A stretch of 64,000 nt of DNA from Agrococcus sp. ARC_14 (GCF_022436485.1 NZ_JAKUDO010000002.1:62001-126000); one strand, 5' to 3'; positions 17,934 to 26,753 are shown, counted from the stretch's first letter. The notes: generated by a model from the letters alone, not told the origin. Made by a program: numbers and translations.

Positions 17934-18868
17934 CACAGCCCCAGCAGGTTCGCGGGGTTGGCGTTGACGAGCTTGCGCACGTCATCGGCTGGCAGCCCGG
18001 CGTCGAGCAGGCCACGCACGATCGTGGCGTAGGCCTCGACCGGGTAGGGGTTGTTCTTCTGGCCCAGGTCGCTGCCCAGCAGCGTGTTGTCGATGCCCGC
18101 AGCCTCGATGAAGCGCAGCAGGGTGGGGATGCCCCAGTCGGGCTGGAAGAAGCCCGAGCGCTCGTCGTACTGGCAGATCGAGTGCTCGATCACGGCGCCG
18201 GCGTCCACCCAGCGGCGCGCCCGCTCGGGGTCGGCCTGGATGACGAAGTTCGGGTGGTTCACGAGGATGCGCGTCACACCCACCTCGGCCGCTCGCGGTA
18301 CCAGCACGTCGATCTGGTCGGGCTCGAGATGGCCGCAGCTCATCACCGCGTCGTGCGTCTTGATGACCTCGAGGATGTCCTCGACCTCGGGCTTGAGGCG
18401 CCCATCCGCGTCGAGGATGCCGATCTCGGTCGTGTGACGGAGCCCCAGGTTGTTGGTCGGGAACTTCAGGTTCTCGCCCTCCTCCTCGTGCACGCAGATG
18501 TGCGCGCGGCTCGAGATGGTGGGGAACCACACCATGCGACCGCCCTGCGCGAGCGCGAGCTCTGCCGCGTAGGGGTTGAGGCCGCCCACGTAGTTGTTGA
18601 GCGCGACGCCCGAGAACACCGGGATCGGGAGGCCGCCCAACGCTTCGGATGCGGCGCGGATGTCGGTGACCATCGAGTGGTGGTGGCTCTTTGTGAGGAT
18701 CGCGCGGAAGCCCGCCTCATGCGCCTGCCATGCGGCCTCGGCGATCGGCAGCCTGCGCGGGAACGGTGAGGGGCTCGGGTGCACGTGCAGGTCGACGGCG
18801 CCCTGCAGGATCGCTGCCACCTCGGTGTCGTCGATGGCGATGGTCTGGTGGTCGGCGGGCTGCAGCAT
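17933..18868 (-). CDS. DUF6282 family amidohydrolase-like protein
   Basis: A 311-residue protein with the features of a metal-dependent hydrolase of the amidohydrolase/PHP type: an N-terminal V-D-L-H-V-H-P near residues 25-31, K-S-H-H-H near 60-64, M-S-C-G-H-L near 193-198, V-N-H-P near 220-223 and a late L-L-G-S-D-L-G. These match the pattern of the DUF6282 family, whose reaction is unknown. GAGAGGAG precedes the ATG at 18868. It is coupled to the aldolase gene and divergent from the cupin-MFS-IclR genes, so it probably opens a ring, lactone or amide in the same degradation route. Confidence 0.8.
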   Translation of the reverse strand: MLQPADHQTIAIDDTEVAAILQGAVDLHVHPSPSPFPRRLPIAEAAWQAHEAGFRAILTKSHHHSMVTDIRAASEALGGLPIPVFSGVALNNYVGGLNPYAAELALAQGGRMVWFPTISSRAHICVHEEEGENLKFPTNNLGLRHTTEIGILDADGRLKPEVEDILEVIKTHDAVMSCGHLEPDQIDVLVPRAAEVGVTRILVNHPNFVIQADPERARRWVDAGAVIEHSICQYDERSGFFQPDWGIPTLLRFIEAAGIDNTLLGSDLGQKNNPYPVEAYATIVRGLLDAGLPADDVRKLVNANPANLLGL

Positions 18869-18902
18869 CGTCGCTGCTCCTCTCAGTCGGGAGTCCGGTC
18901 TC

Positions 18903-18933
18903 TTGACAGGCGTCGTCCGCATGATGGTACGCT
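18903..18933 (+). promoter_or_regulatory. Candidate promoter for the cupin-MFS-IclR transcript
   Basis: A consensus -35 TTGACA (18903-18908) stands 19 bases before TACGCT (18928-18933); the alternative TGGTAC at 18925-18930 has a 16-base spacer. Transcription would start just before the palindrome at 18956, a good place for repression. Confidence 0.5.
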
Positions 18934-18955
18934 CATCCCGCACTACGCACAAGGC

Positions 18956-18972
18956 GTTCCGATATGCGGAAC
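18956..18972. promoter_or_regulatory. Candidate IclR-type operator
   Basis: GTTCCGATATGCGGAAC is a perfect 6-base inverted repeat around 5 bases. IclR regulators commonly bind such TTCCG...CGGAA dyads. It lies in the 135-base gap between the divergent DUF6282 and cupin genes, after the likely start of rightward transcription and before the ribosome site, and an IclR gene ends that transcript. It could control both directions. Confidence 0.68.
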
Positions 18973-19003
18973 ACGAGCAGGACGACAGATCAAAGGAGAT
19001 CGC

Positions 19004-19417
19004 ATGGCTCGCAACGAGCAGCTCTACTCGCGGGTGGTCAACTTCGACGACATCCCCGACGAGGTGGCCCGCCGCGGCATCACCCGCAAGGCCTACGCCA
19101 GCGACGAGGTCATGATCGTCTGGAACACCGTCGAGCAGGGGCTCGAGGTGCGCCCGCACTCGCACGACGACTTCGACCAGCTCGTGTTCATCCTCGACGG
19201 CGAGGCCGACTACTGGGTCGACGGCGTCGCCCACAAGGTCGGCCCGCGCGACCTGCTGCTCGTGCCCCGCACGAAGGAGCACTACATCGAGGTCACGAAG
19301 GGCCCGTGCATCAACATCGACATCTTCGTGCCGCCGCGCGCCGACTACGCGCATCTGACCGTCTGGGTCGACGACCTCGTCGCCGGCCGGCCGCTCTCCA
19401 TCGGCGGTGCGGCATGA
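19004..19417 (+). CDS. Cupin domain protein
   Basis: A 137-residue single-domain cupin. The first motif is P-H-S-H-D-D-F-D-Q-L-V-F-I-L-D-G (residues 46-61) and the second ends near P-R-T-K-E-H-Y-I; the His and Glu/Gln set would bind one metal ion. Small cupins of this kind act as isomerases, lyases or dioxygenases on sugar acids and carboxylates. The ATG at 19004 has a near-perfect AAAGGAGAT ribosome site. Its stop overlaps the MFS start (ATGA), so both are translated together and it likely acts on the imported compound. Confidence 0.85.
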   Translation: MARNEQLYSRVVNFDDIPDEVARRGITRKAYASDEVMIVWNTVEQGLEVRPHSHDDFDQLVFILDGEADYWVDGVAHKVGPRDLLLVPRTKEHYIEVTKGPCINIDIFVPPRADYAHLTVWVDDLVAGRPLSIGGAA

Positions 19418-20853
19418 CCGCGGATGTCCTGGCCGGCCCGAGCGGGCACGACCAGGTGAAGAATGGGCCCGTGAAGAACGGTCCGGTGCGATACGAGAAG
19501 GCCTCCAAGGAGGAGCGTCGCTCCGTCACCGGCGCATCCGTCGGCTTCTTCATCGACATGTTCGACATCTACCTGCCGGTGATCGCGCTGGCCCCGGCGA
19601 TGGTGTTCTTCATGCCCGCCGACATGGATGCGGGAACCCGCGCCATCCTCGCGGGCCTGATCTTCGCATCCACGCTCATCGCCCGACCGATCGGCTCGAT
19701 CATCTTCGGCTGGCTGGGCGACAGCATCGGCCGCAAGAAGGCCACGGTCATCGCCGTCGCCGGTGCAGGCGTGGGGACAGGCCTCATCGCTCTGCTGCCC
19801 GGCTATGAGCAGGTGGGTCTGCTGGGCGTCGTGCTGCTGATCGTGCTGCGCTTCATCGACGGCATCTTCCTGGGCGGCGAGTACACCGGCGCCGTGCCGC
19901 TCGCGATGGAGCACTCCAACCCCAACCACCGCGGCCGCAACGCGGGGCTCAACGCATTCGGCTTCCCGGCGTCGTATGTCGCCATCTCGGCGCTCACGCT
20001 CGTGGTGCTGCAGTTCGCGCCCGCGGGCGACCCCTCCTCCGCATACTCGCAGTGGGGCTGGCGCATCGCCTTCGTCGTCGGTGCTGTCATCTCGATCGCG
20101 TTCGCGATCTACTACTCGCGCACCGTCGAGGAGTCGGCCGAGTGGCAGAAGACCGCGGCGCTCGCGAAGGCCGACACCACGAAGAAGCGCCCGAACCCGC
20201 TCAAGGAGCTGCTCACCGGCGCGCACCGCACGCCGCTGCTGCAGGCCTTCCTGCTCATGACGGGCGTCTGGTTCTCGTCGAACGCGGCGATCGTCATCCT
20301 GCCGCCGACCATCTCGGGCACCACGGGTCTCACGCCCACCGAGACGTCGATCGCGATGATCCTCGCGTTCCTCACGGTGTGCGTGGCCTACCCGCTGTTC
20401 GGCATGCTCTCGCAGCGCATCGGCCGACGCGCGTTCTTCGTCTGGTGTGGAATCGCGTCGTTCTTGACCATCCCGCTCTACGTGCTCTTCGCATCCGGCG
20501 TCGTCACGTCGTTCTGGGCGGTGACCGGGGTGGTGGCGCTCATCGCGCTGCTCGGCGTGCCCGCGTTCGGAGCCATCGGCGCCTACATGTCGGAGCGCTT
20601 CCCGGTGTCGATCCGAGCCACCGGCTATGGCGTCGGCTACTCGCTCGCGCTCATCATCCCGTCGTTCTACGCCTTCTACACGACCGGCCTCTCGGCGTTC
20701 ATGCCGATGGAGCTCGCGCCCACGGTGCTGCTCGTGGTCGGTGGCATCTGCCTCATCGTCGGTGCCCTCTGGGGACCGGAGACGAAGGGCGTCGACCTGG
20801 GCGCCGCGGCCGACGACGTGGTGGGCAAGGCTGCCCAGCCCGCGCGCACGTAG
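19414..20853 (+). CDS. MFS transporter (metabolite:H+ symporter-like)
   Basis: A 479-residue permease with about 12 membrane helices after a 37-residue cytoplasmic start. Between helices 2 and 3 lies G-W-L-G-D-S-I-G-R-K-K, and helix 4-5 carries R-F-I-D-G-I-F-L-G-G-E-Y-T-G-A-V-P-L, the pattern of the sugar/MHS-type carboxylate carriers. A central loop near residues 230-270 is charged. It starts inside the cupin stop codon. The neighbouring aldolase and hydrolase suggest a carboxylate or aromatic-derived acid as cargo. Confidence 0.9.
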   Translation: MTADVLAGPSGHDQVKNGPVKNGPVRYEKASKEERRSVTGASVGFFIDMFDIYLPVIALAPAMVFFMPADMDAGTRAILAGLIFASTLIARPIGSIIFGWLGDSIGRKKATVIAVAGAGVGTGLIALLPGYEQVGLLGVVLLIVLRFIDGIFLGGEYTGAVPLAMEHSNPNHRGRNAGLNAFGFPASYVAISALTLVVLQFAPAGDPSSAYSQWGWRIAFVVGAVISIAFAIYYSRTVEESAEWQKTAALAKADTTKKRPNPLKELLTGAHRTPLLQAFLLMTGVWFSSNAAIVILPPTISGTTGLTPTETSIAMILAFLTVCVAYPLFGMLSQRIGRRAFFVWCGIASFLTIPLYVLFASGVVTSFWAVTGVVALIALLGVPAFGAIGAYMSERFPVSIRATGYGVGYSLALIIPSFYAFYTTGLSAFMPMELAPTVLLVVGGICLIVGALWGPETKGVDLGAAADDVVGKAAQPART

Positions 20854-20863
20854 GCTGAAGCCT
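20851..20863 (+). promoter_or_regulatory. Possible leaderless promoter and hairpin before iclR
   Basis: TAGGCT overlaps the MFS stop codon and lies 7 bases before the GTG start of the regulator, the spacing expected for a -10 giving a leaderless message. The same bases form the small inverted repeat AGGCT-GA-AGCCT. No ribosome site is visible before this GTG. The evidence is weak and two readings are possible. Confidence 0.3.
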
Positions 20864-21634
20864 GTGAGCGACACTGCCAGGGCCGACGCCGGCAAGCCCG
20901 ACGCTGGTGGCCTGCAGGTGGTCTCGCGCGCGGCGCAGATCCTGCGGATGCTCGACGCCGAGCACACCGAGCTGCGCATCAACGAGGTGGCGGCGGAGCT
21001 CGAGATCGGGCGCACCTCCGCGCATCGCTACCTGCAGTCGCTCGCGGCCGAGGGATTCCTGGCGCGGGTGGGGGATGGCGCGTACCGGCTCGGGCCGCTG
21101 CTGGCCGGGTTGGGCGCGGCGATGCTCGCGAGCAACCGCGTCGTCGACCTCGGCCGGCCGCTGCTGCAGGAGCTCGCCGAGGCGACGGGGGAGACCGCAG
21201 TGCTCGGCATCTGGACGGGCACCAACGCCGTCGCGGTGCTGTGCGAGGAGCCGCGCGGCAAGTCCGTGAACATGACGGTGCGCATCGGGGCGCCGCTGCA
21301 AGCCGACTCTGCGCAGGGCATCGCCTTCCTCGCGCACCTGCGCGAGCAGCCCACCGTCGAGCGGGTGCTTCGGCGCGCGACCGACGCGCAGCGCGAGCGG
21401 GTGCCCGGCCTCGTGGAGGAGGCACGCACGCGCGGCTATGCGACGAGCGCCTCGGTGCTGCCGGGAGTCGCCGCGATCGCGGTGCCGGCCTTCGACAGCT
21501 CGGGGCAGGTCGCCGCGACGGTGGCGCTGGTGGCGGCGAGCTCGGTGCTCGAGGGCGACGCGCGCGAGGCGCTCGCGGCCGAGCTGCAGGCGACGGCGGC
21601 GCGGTTGTCGGCGCAGCTGGGGTTCAGCGGATAG
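20864..21634 (+). CDS. IclR family transcriptional regulator
   Basis: A 256-residue regulator with an N-terminal winged helix (residues 18-78: V-S-R-A-A-Q-I-L-R-M-L and I-G-R-T-S-A-H-R-Y-L) and a C-terminal effector domain (residues 85-250) with the typical G-T-N-A-V-A-V-L and S-A-Q-G-I-A-F-L segments. It closes the cupin-MFS transcript and is probably a local repressor or activator acting on the dyad at 18956-18972, with a substrate or intermediate of the pathway as ligand. The GTG start at 20864 gives the normal family length. Confidence 0.92.
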   Translation: MSDTARADAGKPDAGGLQVVSRAAQILRMLDAEHTELRINEVAAELEIGRTSAHRYLQSLAAEGFLARVGDGAYRLGPLLAGLGAAMLASNRVVDLGRPLLQELAEATGETAVLGIWTGTNAVAVLCEEPRGKSVNMTVRIGAPLQADSAQGIAFLAHLREQPTVERVLRRATDAQRERVPGLVEEARTRGYATSASVLPGVAAIAVPAFDSSGQVAATVALVAASSVLEGDAREALAAELQATAARLSAQLGFSG

Positions 21635-21811
21635 TCGCTCCTGCAACCAGGTGGCGCTGCCCGCCACGGGATCGGCAACGTGCCCGTCGATCGTGACATG
21701 ACCACCGATCCGCATCGTCGTCGGCCGCTGGTCAGCGCGCGGGCGAGAGCACATCGAGTGTTCCCGCCCTTCTCCTCGTCCGCCGCAGCCCAGGCAGTCA
21801 GGCGCCTGGCG

Positions 21812-22810
21812 TCAGGCCCGTCCCTTGCGCTTGAGGTACGACTCGTTCATCACGGCGCGTCCAGCCGACTCGATGATCAGTTGCGTGCCGAGCAGCGATG
21901 TGTTGTTCGAGCGGACGTCGAGCATCGGGTTGATCTCGACGACGTCGAACCCGGCGAGCTCGTGGTTCGCGACGATGGCGAAGATGATCTGGCGCAGCTC
22001 GTTGTAAGTGAGGCCGTCCGCCTCCGCAGACGCGCATCCCGGCACCAGCGGCAGGTCGAGGATGTCGATGTCGACGCTGATGTAGACGCGACCGTGCTCG
22101 GGGATGGAGTCAAGGATGCTCTGCGCGCCCTCGCGGCGGTAGTCCGCCATCGTGACGACGTGATTGCCGTTGTCGCGCGCGCGGTTGAGGTCGTCGAGGC
22201 TCGCGCGCAGCCCGCGTGCGCCAACCTGCACCATCTTGGTCACGTTCGGCAGCTGGCCGATCTTCAGCATCGGGCTGCCGTTGCCGTACTCGGCACCGTG
22301 GAAGAACGGGCGGTAGTCGAGGTGCGCGTCGAAGTGCACGATCGTGATCGGCTCCTGGTACGCCCGTGCGACACCGTAGCTCACCGCATGGTCGCCGCCC
22401 ATGACGAGCGGGATGGCGTCGGCCTCGAGGATCTGGCTCACCGAATCCGTGATGTTCCCATAGGTCGCCTCGAGGTTCGTGTAGATGATGTCGACGTCGC
22501 CGCAGTCGGCGATGCGCTCGTTGCCCATCTCGAACTCGAGGTATCGCTGGTCGGTCTCGATGTCGTAGTAGCCGGCTCGACCCTGCATCTTGCCGTAGCC
22601 CGCGTAGCGCACCGACATCTCCCGCATCTGCCGGGGCGCGAACCGGGCGCCCGGGTACCAGGGGGAGCCCTCGTCGGACGGGATGCCGAGCACTGCGAGA
22701 TCAGCGTCGAGTTTGCTCAGGTCTTGCACGATAGGCGAGCGCATGTAGGAGGGGATGCCGACGAAGGGGAGGTTCAGTCGGTCGACGTGCTGGGGCTCAT
22801 TGCTCTGCAT
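21812..22810 (-). CDS. Ureohydrolase, agmatinase family
   Basis: A 332-residue arginase/agmatinase-fold enzyme. The dimanganese ligands are all present: H141 in G-G-D-H, D161-x-H163-x-D165 in H-F-D-A-H-L-D, and D247-x-D249 in S-V-D-I-D. It would hydrolyse a guanidino compound to urea and an amine. The segment after the last ligands reads I-L-D-L-P-L-V-P-G instead of the usual D-P-A-F-A-P-G, so agmatine is not assured; guanidinobutyrate or another guanidino acid is equally possible. It is the last gene of a six-gene run with an amino-acid-type ABC importer, which suggests uptake of its substrate. Confidence 0.88.
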   Translation of the reverse strand: MQSNEPQHVDRLNLPFVGIPSYMRSPIVQDLSKLDADLAVLGIPSDEGSPWYPGARFAPRQMREMSVRYAGYGKMQGRAGYYDIETDQRYLEFEMGNERIADCGDVDIIYTNLEATYGNITDSVSQILEADAIPLVMGGDHAVSYGVARAYQEPITIVHFDAHLDYRPFFHGAEYGNGSPMLKIGQLPNVTKMVQVGARGLRASLDDLNRARDNGNHVVTMADYRREGAQSILDSIPEHGRVYISVDIDILDLPLVPGCASAEADGLTYNELRQIIFAIVANHELAGFDVVEINPMLDVRSNNTSLLGTQLIIESAGRAVMNESYLKRKGRA

Positions 22811-22853
22811 GGGGTTCCTCTCGGGAGATGGGGGATGTCGAGAACGTCGACGG

Positions 22854-23633
22854 TCAGTCGTCGGGGGTGAGCGACCACTCGAGGATGCTGTCGAGCAGGT
22901 CGAGATCGCGTCCGGGCTTCAACTGCTCGATCTCGGCCAGCAGCGTGTCCAGATGGGCTCGCATCGACTCCTCGGCGGCCACGGGATCGCGGCGCACGAT
23001 CGCGTCGATGATGTCGTCGTGGAAGTGCACGCTCGACTCGTGCGTGCGCTGCTGCTGCAGCACCACATCCATCGCGGCCTCGATCCTTCCCGTCCGCTCG
23101 TGCAGCGCCTCGTTCAGCACCAGCAGGACGAACGGGTTGTTGGATGCCGTGGCCAGGTGGCGATGGAAGCCCAGCGCCGCGCCGCGCGGGTGCGGGCCCG
23201 CCGGTGCGACCGCCTCTCGGTAGAGCGCCTGCGTCGCGCGCAGCTCCTCGATCTGCTCGTCGGTCGCCGACTCCGCGAACTCGCGGGCCGCCTCCGGCTC
23301 GACCGCGCGTCGGATCCTGAGCAGCTGCTCGAGGCCCTCGGAGGTCGAGATCGACTGCACCTGCGTGAGCAGATCGCTCCTCGTGGCACCCTCTTCGAGC
23401 TGCCGGTATCGGGCGGTGCCCTCGGGGCTGAGGATGCGGCCCTCGCGGCCGGCCTGGAAGCACAGGCCGTCGCGCTCGAGCTGCTTCAGCCGGCGAGCCA
23501 GCGTGGACTGCGACGAGTAGTCGAGCCCCTCGGCATCCAAGCGCTCGCAGACGTCGGTGATCGACATCGGCCTGCGTGCGCGACCCAGCAGTCGGATCAG
23601 GTCGTCGCGATCGGCCTCACGCTGTTCATCCAT
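22854..23633 (-). CDS. Transcriptional regulator: RNase R-type winged helix plus FCD domain
   Basis: A 259-residue protein. The C-terminal two thirds (residues 100-250) is an FCD ligand domain (R-I-R-R-A-V-E-P-E-A-A-R-E, then G-F-H-R-H-L-A near 156 and H-D-D-I-I-D-A near 206). The N-terminus is not the usual GntR motif: it reads I-T-D-V-C-E-R-L-D-A-E-G-L-D-Y-S-S-Q-S-T-L and resembles the winged helix seen at the start of RNase R. The ATG at 23633 has AAGGAG 10 bases upstream. It lies between the ABC permease and ureohydrolase genes, so it probably senses the transported guanidino compound and controls this run. Confidence 0.8.
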   Translation of the reverse strand: MDEQREADRDDLIRLLGRARRPMSITDVCERLDAEGLDYSSQSTLARRLKQLERDGLCFQAGREGRILSPEGTARYRQLEEGATRSDLLTQVQSISTSEGLEQLLRIRRAVEPEAAREFAESATDEQIEELRATQALYREAVAPAGPHPRGAALGFHRHLATASNNPFVLLVLNEALHERTGRIEAAMDVVLQQQRTHESSVHFHDDIIDAIVRRDPVAAEESMRAHLDTLLAEIEQLKPGRDLDLLDSILEWSLTPDD

Positions 23634-23665
23634 GGTCGTTCGACTCCTTGGTCGTCTTTGCACCG

Positions 23666-24313
23666 CTAGACATCGGCGCGCAGCTCCATCCTGCGGGCAG
23701 CCTGGCTCAGCGAGAAGTTGAGGACGAAGTACACGAGCGCTGCGAAGCCGAAGAGCATGAACGGCTCGGTGAGCTCCCGGGAGTTCACCAGGTTGACGCG
23801 GTTGAAGAACTCGAAGACTCCGACGACGGCAGCGAGCGAGCTGTCCTTGACCAGCTTGATGAACTCGGAGACCAGCGCTGGCGACATGCTGCGCACCGCC
23901 TGAGGCAGCACCACCAGCCGCATCGCCTGGAAGTAGCTCAGGCCGCTCGCCCTCGCCGCTTCCATCTGCCCGGGCTTGATGCCGAGGATGCCTGCACGGA
24001 TGACCTCTGCCACGTAGGCGCTCGCGAAGATGGTGAGCGCGAGTGCTGCAGACCAGAACGGGTCGACGTTGATGCCCAGGCCCGCGAGCCCGAAGAAGAT
24101 GTAGAGGATGAAAATGATGAGCGGGATGCTGCGCACCAGCTCGATGTAGGCGATCGATGGGTAGCGCAGGTAGGGGCGCGTCGAGATCCGGCCGGCGGCG
24201 AAGAGCACGCCGAGCAGGAAGCTGCCGACGATCGAGACCGCGGCCAGCCCGAGCGACAGGCCGAGTCCGCTCAGCATGAACGGCAGGTTGCTGAAGATCA
24301 CGTCGAAGTTCAT
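23666..24313 (-). CDS. Polar amino acid ABC transporter permease
   Basis: A 215-residue membrane protein of the HisM/GlnP type with about five helices and the EAA loop Q-M-E-A-A-R-A-S-G-L-S-Y-F-Q-A-M-R-L-V-V-L-P in two parts, which docks onto the ATPase. Its ATG at 24313 overlaps the stop of the preceding permease by 4 bases, so the two form a heterodimer made in step. The frame continues upstream into the partner gene's alternative frame, but the start at 24313 gives the proper family N-terminus M-N-F-D-V-I-F. Confidence 0.92.
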   Translation of the reverse strand: MNFDVIFSNLPFMLSGLGLSLGLAAVSIVGSFLLGVLFAAGRISTRPYLRYPSIAYIELVRSIPLIIFILYIFFGLAGLGINVDPFWSAALALTIFASAYVAEVIRAGILGIKPGQMEAARASGLSYFQAMRLVVLPQAVRSMSPALVSEFIKLVKDSSLAAVVGVFEFFNRVNLVNSRELTEPFMLFGFAALVYFVLNFSLSQAARRMELRADV

Positions 24314-25062
24314 GCTTGCGTCCTGATCACTTGCGTCACGGTGAGCGGTGTGGTCGGCTTGCCGCGCTTCTTGCCGAGCCGGCGCTCGAGCTGCGCGAGC
24401 AGGAACGACTCGGAGAGGCAGATGACCACGAAGATGAGCGCGACTGCAGTGAACGCCTGCACGCCACGGAACGTCGCAGCCTCGATCTCCTGTGCCTGGA
24501 ACACGAGGTCGGCGACGCCGAGGAACAGCACGATGGAGGTGTTCTTCGTCGCGCCGATCCACTGATTGCCGAGGGCGCCGACCGTGGTGCGGAGCATCTG
24601 GGGGATGATCACGTTGAACATCGCGCCCCAGTAGCTCAGACCCGACGCGCGTGCGGCCTCCATCTGTCCCTTGGGGATGGACTGCAGACCGCTTCGGAAC
24701 ACCTCGGCGATGTATGCGGAGGTGTAGATCGTGAGGCCGAGCACGCCGGCGATGAACGCGTTCGGGTAGATGGCGTTCAACGGGGCGAAGAATCCCCGCA
24801 CGACCTCGACGCTGAAGACCGCGAAGCCCCAGAACACCAGCTGCACGACGAGCGGCACGTTGCGGAAGAACTCCACGTAAGCCGTCAGCAGCCAGCGCAG
24901 CGGTGCTGTGCGGCGACCCTGGGTCACGCGCCCGAGGGCGATGAGCATGCCGAGCACCGTCGAAAGCACGATCGCGTAGAACGCCAGCTGCAGCGTGACA
25001 AGCAGCCCATCCCAGAGCATGCCCAGCCCAGGCTGGGTGAGCACAGAATCCCAATTACCCAT
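24310..25062 (-). CDS. Polar amino acid ABC transporter permease
   Basis: A 250-residue permease of the same family as its downstream neighbour, with five membrane segments and an EAA loop G-Q-M-E-A-A-R-A-S-G-L-S-Y-W-G-A-M near residues 148-164. The C-terminus is basic. The ATG at 25062 follows AGGAGG with a 9-base gap. Together with the second permease, the ATPase and the lipoprotein it makes a complete type I importer for an amino acid or amino-acid-like cation. Confidence 0.92.
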   Translation of the reverse strand: MGNWDSVLTQPGLGMLWDGLLVTLQLAFYAIVLSTVLGMLIALGRVTQGRRTAPLRWLLTAYVEFFRNVPLVVQLVFWGFAVFSVEVVRGFFAPLNAIYPNAFIAGVLGLTIYTSAYIAEVFRSGLQSIPKGQMEAARASGLSYWGAMFNVIIPQMLRTTVGALGNQWIGATKNTSIVLFLGVADLVFQAQEIEAATFRGVQAFTAVALIFVVICLSESFLLAQLERRLGKKRGKPTTPLTVTQVIRTQA

Positions 25063-25075
25063 GTCGCATCGCCTC

Positions 25076-25924
25076 CTAACGCGCTTCGATCTCGTACACG
25101 TCAGGGAGCGCGTCGCTCCACCAGCGCAGATAGATGTCTTCGTATGTGCCGGTCTCCTGCAGCTCGAGCAGTGCATCGTCGAAAGCCTGGATGAGCTCGT
25201 CATCGCCCTCTCGGAAGCCGGCCGCGATTGGTCCGTCAGCGAAGGGCTCGCCGACGATCTCCATCGGGCGCCCGGCCGCATTGGACGACTGCTGCAGCCC
25301 ATAGAGGATGCCGACGGTCGTCGTGACCGCCTGCGCCTCTCCGCGGTAGAGCGACTGCAGCGCGTCGGGCCACGACTGGTAGGTGACCGTGTGCACCCCG
25401 TCCGGCGCGTGCTCGAGCAGCACCGCTTCCTCAGGGGTGCCCTGCACGGTCGCGACGGTCGTCTCGGGTCCGAGGTCCTCGATGCCTGTCAGCTCGGAGT
25501 CCGCGGGCACCAGCAGCGACTGCCCGTCGGAGAAGTAGACGGTGGAGAAGTCGATCATCTCGTCGCGGGCGTCGGTCCGCAGCATCGACGCCATGAGCAC
25601 GTCGACCTTGCCGCTGTTGAGGTTCAGGATACGGTTCTGGGAGTTGACCTGCACGAACTCCACTCGCACCCCGAGCTGCTCGCCGACGGCACGGGCGAGG
25701 TCGACGTCGAATCCAGCGACCTCGAACGCGCCCTCCGGGATGAAGCCGAATGGTCTGGTGTCGTACTTCACGCCGACGCTCAGGACCCCGTCGGCAAGCG
25801 CCTCGGTGAGCGAGTCGGTGGGTTCGTCGCTCACCGAGCATCCAGCCGTCATCGCCACCGCGATCGAGGCCGCCGCGACGCGAGCAATGACTCGGCCGCG
25901 CCGGGATGTCTTCCTGGCGACCAT
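25076..25924 (-). CDS. ABC transporter substrate-binding lipoprotein, amino acid type
   Basis: A 282-residue family 3 solute-binding protein. A basic start ([11 protein letters not shown]) and hydrophobic stretch lead to the lipobox T-A-G-C with the lipidated cysteine at residue 29. The mature part has the usual G-F-D-V-D-L-A-R-A-V-G near residues 71-81 and M-L-R-T-D-A-R near 113-119, which with later residues bind the ligand's amino and carboxyl groups. Its start overlaps the ATPase stop by one base. The ureohydrolase at the end of the run suggests a guanidino ligand such as arginine or agmatine, but the sequence does not settle it. Confidence 0.9.
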   Translation of the reverse strand: MVARKTSRRGRVIARVAAASIAVAMTAGCSVSDEPTDSLTEALADGVLSVGVKYDTRPFGFIPEGAFEVAGFDVDLARAVGEQLGVRVEFVQVNSQNRILNLNSGKVDVLMASMLRTDARDEMIDFSTVYFSDGQSLLVPADSELTGIEDLGPETTVATVQGTPEEAVLLEHAPDGVHTVTYQSWPDALQSLYRGEAQAVTTTVGILYGLQQSSNAAGRPMEIVGEPFADGPIAAGFREGDDELIQAFDDALLELQETGTYEDIYLRWWSDALPDVYEIEAR

Positions 25925-26652
25925 CAGACGGCCAGCACCTTCGACAGGAAGTCCTTGCTGCGCTCGTGCTGCGGGTCGGCGAAGAACTCCTCCGGCTTTC
26001 GGATCTCGATGATCTCACCGGCGTCCATGAACACGATGCAATCGGCCACGCGCTTCGCGAAGTTCATCTCGTGCGTGACGACCGCCATGGTCATGCCGCC
26101 CGCGGCCAGGTCGGCCATGACGTCGAGCACTTCCTTGATCATCTCCGGATCGAGTGCGCTCGTCGGCTCGTCGAAGAGCATCATCTTCGGCTTCATCACC
26201 AAGCCGCGCGCGATGGCGACGCGCTGCTGCTGCCCACCGGAGAGCTGCGCGGGGTACTTGTCGGCCTGCTCGGGGATCCCAACTCGATGCAGCAGCTGCG
26301 CGCCGCGCGCTGTGGCCTCGTCCTTCGTCATGCGCTTCAGCTTGATCGGGGCGAGCGTGATGTTCTCGAGCACCGTCATGTGCGGGTACAGATTGAACTG
26401 CTGGAACACGAAGCCGATCTCGGCACGGAGCGCGTTCAGGTTGACCTTCGGCGAGCTCACCTCGACGCCGTCCACGGTGAGCGTCCCACTGGAGACCGTG
26501 TCGAGCCCGTTGATGGTGCGCAGCAAGGTGCTCTTGCCCGAGCCCGAAGGGCCGAGGATGACGACCACCTCGCCGGCGTCGATCTCGAAGTTGATGTCGC
26601 GCAGCGCCTGATACTCACCGAACCACTTGTTCACATCGTCGAACCGGATCAT
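25924..26652 (-). CDS. ABC transporter ATP-binding protein, amino acid type
   Basis: A 242-residue ATPase of the GlnQ/HisP family: Walker A G-P-S-G-S-G-K-S (residues 33-40), Q-loop F-Q-Q-F-N near 83-87, signature L-S-G-G-Q-Q-Q-R near 136-143, Walker B M-L-F-D-E-P near 157-162 and the H-loop V-T-H-E near 194. The ATG at 26652 has GGAGGT upstream; the frame to 26715 adds 21 residues unlike the family. It is the first gene of the importer run, 217 bases after the end of the PucR gene. Confidence 0.94.
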   Translation of the reverse strand: MIRFDDVNKWFGEYQALRDINFEIDAGEVVVILGPSGSGKSTLLRTINGLDTVSSGTLTVDGVEVSSPKVNLNALRAEIGFVFQQFNLYPHMTVLENITLAPIKLKRMTKDEATARGAQLLHRVGIPEQADKYPAQLSGGQQQRVAIARGLVMKPKMMLFDEPTSALDPEMIKEVLDVMADLAAGGMTMAVVTHEMNFAKRVADCIVFMDAGEIIEIRKPEEFFADPQHERSKDFLSKVLAV

Positions 26653-26724
26653 CGTTGACCTCCGTCCCGCGCCGCCGCTCCGTTGCGAGGAGGCGCATCT
26701 CGGCGTGCCATTCACGCCGCGACG

Positions 26725-26753
26725 AGTACACCACTACTGACAGAGCATGTCAA
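26725..26753 (-). promoter_or_regulatory. Promoter of the ABC-ureohydrolase run
   Basis: On the minus strand a consensus TTGACA (complement of 26748-26753) is followed after exactly 17 bases by TGTACT (complement of 26725-26730). The start would fall about 65 bases before the ATPase ATG. A second TTGACATG sits 19 bases further upstream. Confidence 0.65.
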
